Positions 61,501 to 64,000 of a stretch of 64,000 bases of DNA are shown here, piece after piece. This stretch comes from Rhytidiadelphus loreus (taxonomy: Eukaryota; Streptophyta; Bryopsida; Hypnales; Hylocomiaceae), in assembly GCA_947034895.1 (NCBI GenBank), contig OX344763.1:81425093-81489092 (forward strand). The letters run 5' to 3'. Positions within the stretch are counted from its first letter, which is position 1. The number at the start of each line of letters is the position of its first letter. The notes beneath the pieces were generated by a model. It was not told where the DNA came from. It saw only the letters and a list, made by a program, of their open reading frames with translations, and did no database searches. The translations under genes were made by a program, and so were the position numbers.

Positions 61501-64000
61501 GAACTCATGAAATTTGAACGTGAAAGAGTGAAAACAATTTAATGTCCAAGTTGCAAATGGCCTAAGCTCTTGCAATTAGGAAAAGAATATATGATTTGTG
61601 AAATTGTGTGGAACTTTCGGGAAGAATAAAAAAAATGGAATAAGCCATGCCCTGTATTTAAAAGCGCATGAATCCCGAACTCATGAAATTTGAACGTGAA
61701 AGAGTGAAAACAATTTAATGTCCAAATTGCAAATGGCCGAAGCTCTTGCAATTAGGAAAAGAATATATGATTTGTGAAATTGTGTGGAACCCTAGGCAAG
61801 AATACAAAAAATGGAATAAGCCATGCCCTGTATTTAAAAGCGCATGAATCCCGAACTCATGAAATTTGAACGTGAAAGAGTGAAAACAATTTAATGTCCA
61901 AGTTGCAAATGGCCGAAGCTCTTGCAATTAGGAAAAGAATATATGATTTGTGAAATTGTGTGGAACTTTCGGCAAGAATAAGAAAAATGGAATAAGCCAT
62001 GCCCTGTATTTAAAAGCGCATGAATCCCGAACTCATGAAATTTGAACGTGAAAGAGTGAAAACAATTTAATGTCCAAGTTGCAAATGGCCGAAGCTCTTG
62101 CAATTAGGAAAAGAATATATGATTTGTGAAATTGTGTGGAACTTTCGGCAAGAATAAGAAAAATGGAATAAGCCATGCCCTGTATTTAAAAGCGCATGAA
62201 TCCCGAACTCATGAAATTTGAACGTGAAAGAGTGAAAACAATTTAATGTCCAAATTGCAAATGGCCGAAGCTCTTGCAATTAGGAAAAAAATATATGATT
62301 TGTGAAATTGTGTGGAACTTTCGGGAAGAATAAAAAAAATGGAATAAGCCATGCCCTGTATTTAAAAGCGCATGAATCCCGAACTCATGAAATTTGAACG
62401 TGAAAGAGTGAAAACAATTTAATGTCCAAGTTGCAAATGGCCTAAGCTCTTGCAATTAGGAAAAGAATATATGATTTGTGAAATTGTGTGGAACCCTAGG
62501 CAAGAATAAAAAAAATGGAATAAGCCATGCCCTGTATTTAAAAGCGCATGAATCCCGAACTCATGAAATTTGAACGTGAAAGAGTGAAAACAATTTAATG
62601 TCCAAGTTGCAAATGGCCTAAGCTCTTGCAATTAGGAAAAGAATATATGATTTGTGAAATTGTGTGGAACTTTCGGCAAGAATAAGAAAAATGGAATAAG
62701 CCATGCCCTGTATTTAAAAGCGCATGAATCCCGAACTCATGAAATTTGAACGTGAAAGAGTGAAAACAATTTAATGTCCAAGTTGCAAATGGCCTAAGCT
62801 CTTGCAATTAGGAAAAGAATATATGATTTCTGAAATTGTGTGGAACTTTCGGGAAGAATAAAAAAAATGGAATAAGCCATGCCCTGTATTTAAAAGCGCA
62901 TGAATCCCGAACTCATGAAATTTGAACGTGAAAGAGTGAAAACAATTTAATGTCCAAGTTGCAAATGGCCTAAGCTCTTGCAATTAGGAAAAGAATATAT
63001 GATTTGTGAAATTGTGTGGAACTTTCGGCAAGAATAAGAAAAATGGAATAAGCCATGCCCTGTATTTAAAAGCGCATGAATCCCGAACTCATGAAATTTG
63101 AACGTGAAAGAGTGAAAACAATTTAATGTCCAAGTTGCAAATGGCCTAAGCTCTTGCAATTAGGAAAAGAATATATGATTTGAGAAATTGTGTGGAACCC
63201 TAGGCAAGAATACAAAAAATGGAATAAGCCATGCCCTGTATTTAAAAGCGCATGAATCCCGAACTCATGAAATTTGAACGTGAAAGAGTGAAAACAATTT
63301 AATGTCCAAGTTGCAAATGGCCGAAGCTCTTGCAATTAGGAAAAGAATATATGATTTGTGAAATTGTGTGGAAACCTAGGCAAGAATAACAAAAATGGAA
63401 TAAGCCATGCCCTGTATTTAAAAGCGCATGAATCCCGAACTCATGAAATTTGAACGTGAAAGAGTGAAAACAATTTAATGTCCAAGTTGCAAATGGCCTA
63501 AGCTCTTGCAATTAGGAAAAGAATATATGATTTGTGAAATTGTGTGGAACTTTCGGGAAGAATAAAAAAAATGGAATAAGCCATGCCCTGTATTTAAAAG
63601 CGCATGAATCCCGAACTCATGAAATTTGAACGTGAAAGAGTGAAAACAATTTAATGTCCAAATTGCAAATGGCCGAAGCTCTTGCAATTAGGAAAAGAAT
63701 ATATGATTTGTGAAATTGTGTGGAACCCTAGGCAAGAATACAAAAAATGGAATAAGCCATGCCCTGTATTTAAAAGCGCATGAATCCCGAACTCATGAAA
63801 TTTGAACGTGAAAGAGTGAAAACAATTTAATGTCCAAGTTGCAAATGGCCGAAGCTCTTGCAATTAGGAAAAGAATATATGATTTGTGAAATTGTGTGGA
63901 ACTTTCGGCAAGAATAAAAAAAATGGAATAAGCCATGCCCTGTATTTAAAAGCGCATGAATCCCGAACTCATGAAATTTGAACGTGAAAGAGTGAAAACA
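58584..64000 (+). repeat. Satellite domain IV (uniform 176-bp units, A8/ACA A-run variants)
   Basis: All 30 intervals between matching sites at 58,583 and 63,863 are exactly 176 bp (5,280 bp), so length variation stops here. The A-run has new forms: AATACAAAAAATGG, AATAACAAAAATGG and GGGAAGAATAAAAAAAATGG. Combinations CCAAATTGC + CCGAAG (positions 113 and 126) are common. Three units read ATTTCTGAAATT and three TTTGAGAAATT. One unit has CCTATATTT near 59,540. The array continues past the right edge of the window. Confidence 0.85.
60739..63917 (+). repeat. 11-monomer (1,936-bp-offset) segmental duplication
   Basis: 60,739-61,981 matches 62,675-63,917 at exactly 11 x 176 = 1,936 bp. The order of six distinguishable units is the same in both: GGGAAG with TTTCTGAAATT, plain F, TACAAAAAA with TTTGAGAAATT, AACAAAAA, GGGAAG F, TACAAAAAA. 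One internal difference was seen (c61438 versus a63374, CCCTAGG to ACCTAGG). The left limit is a60738/c62674 and the right limit g61982/a63918. A related order occurs further left at 59.8-60.7 kb (offsets 1,056 and 1,232), with one monomer lost or gained. Confidence 0.9.

Larger units (their letters stand above)
1..64000 (+). repeat. ~176-bp satellite DNA array (whole window)
   Basis: A single monomer repeats head-to-tail from the first to the last base, always in the same orientation. The diagnostic ATGGAATAAG motif starts at 22 and again at 63,923, which is 363 periods (363 x 176 = 63,888, plus 13). The +13 is explained by about 37 one-base-short and about 50 one-base-long units. No non-satellite stretch, transposon, gap or inverted block was seen, and both ends cut through a monomer, so the array extends beyond the window. 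Long homogeneous arrays with a near-nucleosomal period are characteristic of eukaryotic centromeric or heterochromatic satellites; placing this one at a centromere is inference. I do not recognise the family. Coding function is very unlikely. Confidence 0.98.

Noticed and set aside
102..63863. Minus-strand open frames of 62-116 codons in nearly every monomer as genes
   Set aside because: They start at TTG, have no ATG, overlap each other, change frame with each 176-bp step and vary exactly as the DNA repeat does. The 81- and 116-codon versions arise only where 175- and 176-bp units combine. No coding signal is visible.
1..64000. CRISPR array
   Set aside because: The period is 176 bp with no unique spacers between repeats; the whole unit is conserved, as in satellite DNA.
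1..64000. Mobile elements, tRNA, rRNA or other RNA genes hidden between monomers
   Set aside because: The monomer register is unbroken through the window, with only single-base drift, so there is no room for an insertion.

Overview
The whole 64 kb window is one uninterrupted head-to-tail array of an A-rich satellite DNA with a monomer of about 176 bp. I count about 363.6 monomers, all in the same orientation. There is no unique sequence, gene, transposon or inversion, and the array runs off both ends. This is typical of a eukaryotic nuclear chromosome, most likely a centromeric, pericentromeric or other heterochromatic block. The monomer length is close to one nucleosome repeat, as in many plant and animal centromeric satellites. 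I do not recognise the sequence as a named family, so species, chromosome and centromere function stay open.

Register: base 1 is monomer position 1, the C of CTTTCGG, and 705-880 is a clean reference unit (62/176 G+C, about 35%; A 68, T 46 on the given strand). Two head types alternate, CTTTCGG ('F') and CCCTAGG ('C'). Most other variation falls at about fifteen recurrent sites. Positions 58-112 are almost invariant. Nearly all length variation is one base in the A-run at positions 12-22, giving 175-, 176- and 177-bp units. From the phase drift I infer about 37 units of 175 bp (none after about 44.3 kb), about 50 of 177 bp (all but one between 44.8 and 58.4 kb), and the rest 176 bp.

Layout: four homogenisation domains. 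Domain I (1 to about 7.67 kb) carries CATCAAT and TTTACAAG variants and includes a 352-bp dimer and a 704-bp tetramer. Domain II (about 7.67-44.8 kb) has interspersed 175-bp units and many segmental duplications: a 19-mer (3,342 bp), a 15-mer (2,638 bp) with nested 7- and 5-mers, a 9-mer (1,583 bp), a 7-mer (1,231 bp), an 8-mer (1,407 bp) and a 351-bp dimer. Domain III (about 44.8-58.6 kb) is dominated by 177-bp A9 units with a TCCTAGG head and contains 13-mer, 7-mer and 8-mer blocks. Domain IV (about 58.6 kb to the end) has only 176-bp units with new A-run variants and an 11-mer (1,936 bp).

No genes work together here. The open frames that fill the minus strand (70 codons, one per monomer) begin at TTG, contain no internal Met, overlap by 37 bases and shift frame every monomer. 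They are a by-product of the repeat and are not annotated as genes. The interest of the window is its record of how a satellite evolves: patchwork higher-order repeats, recent unequal-exchange duplications with exact breakpoints, and sharp boundaries between monomer subfamilies.
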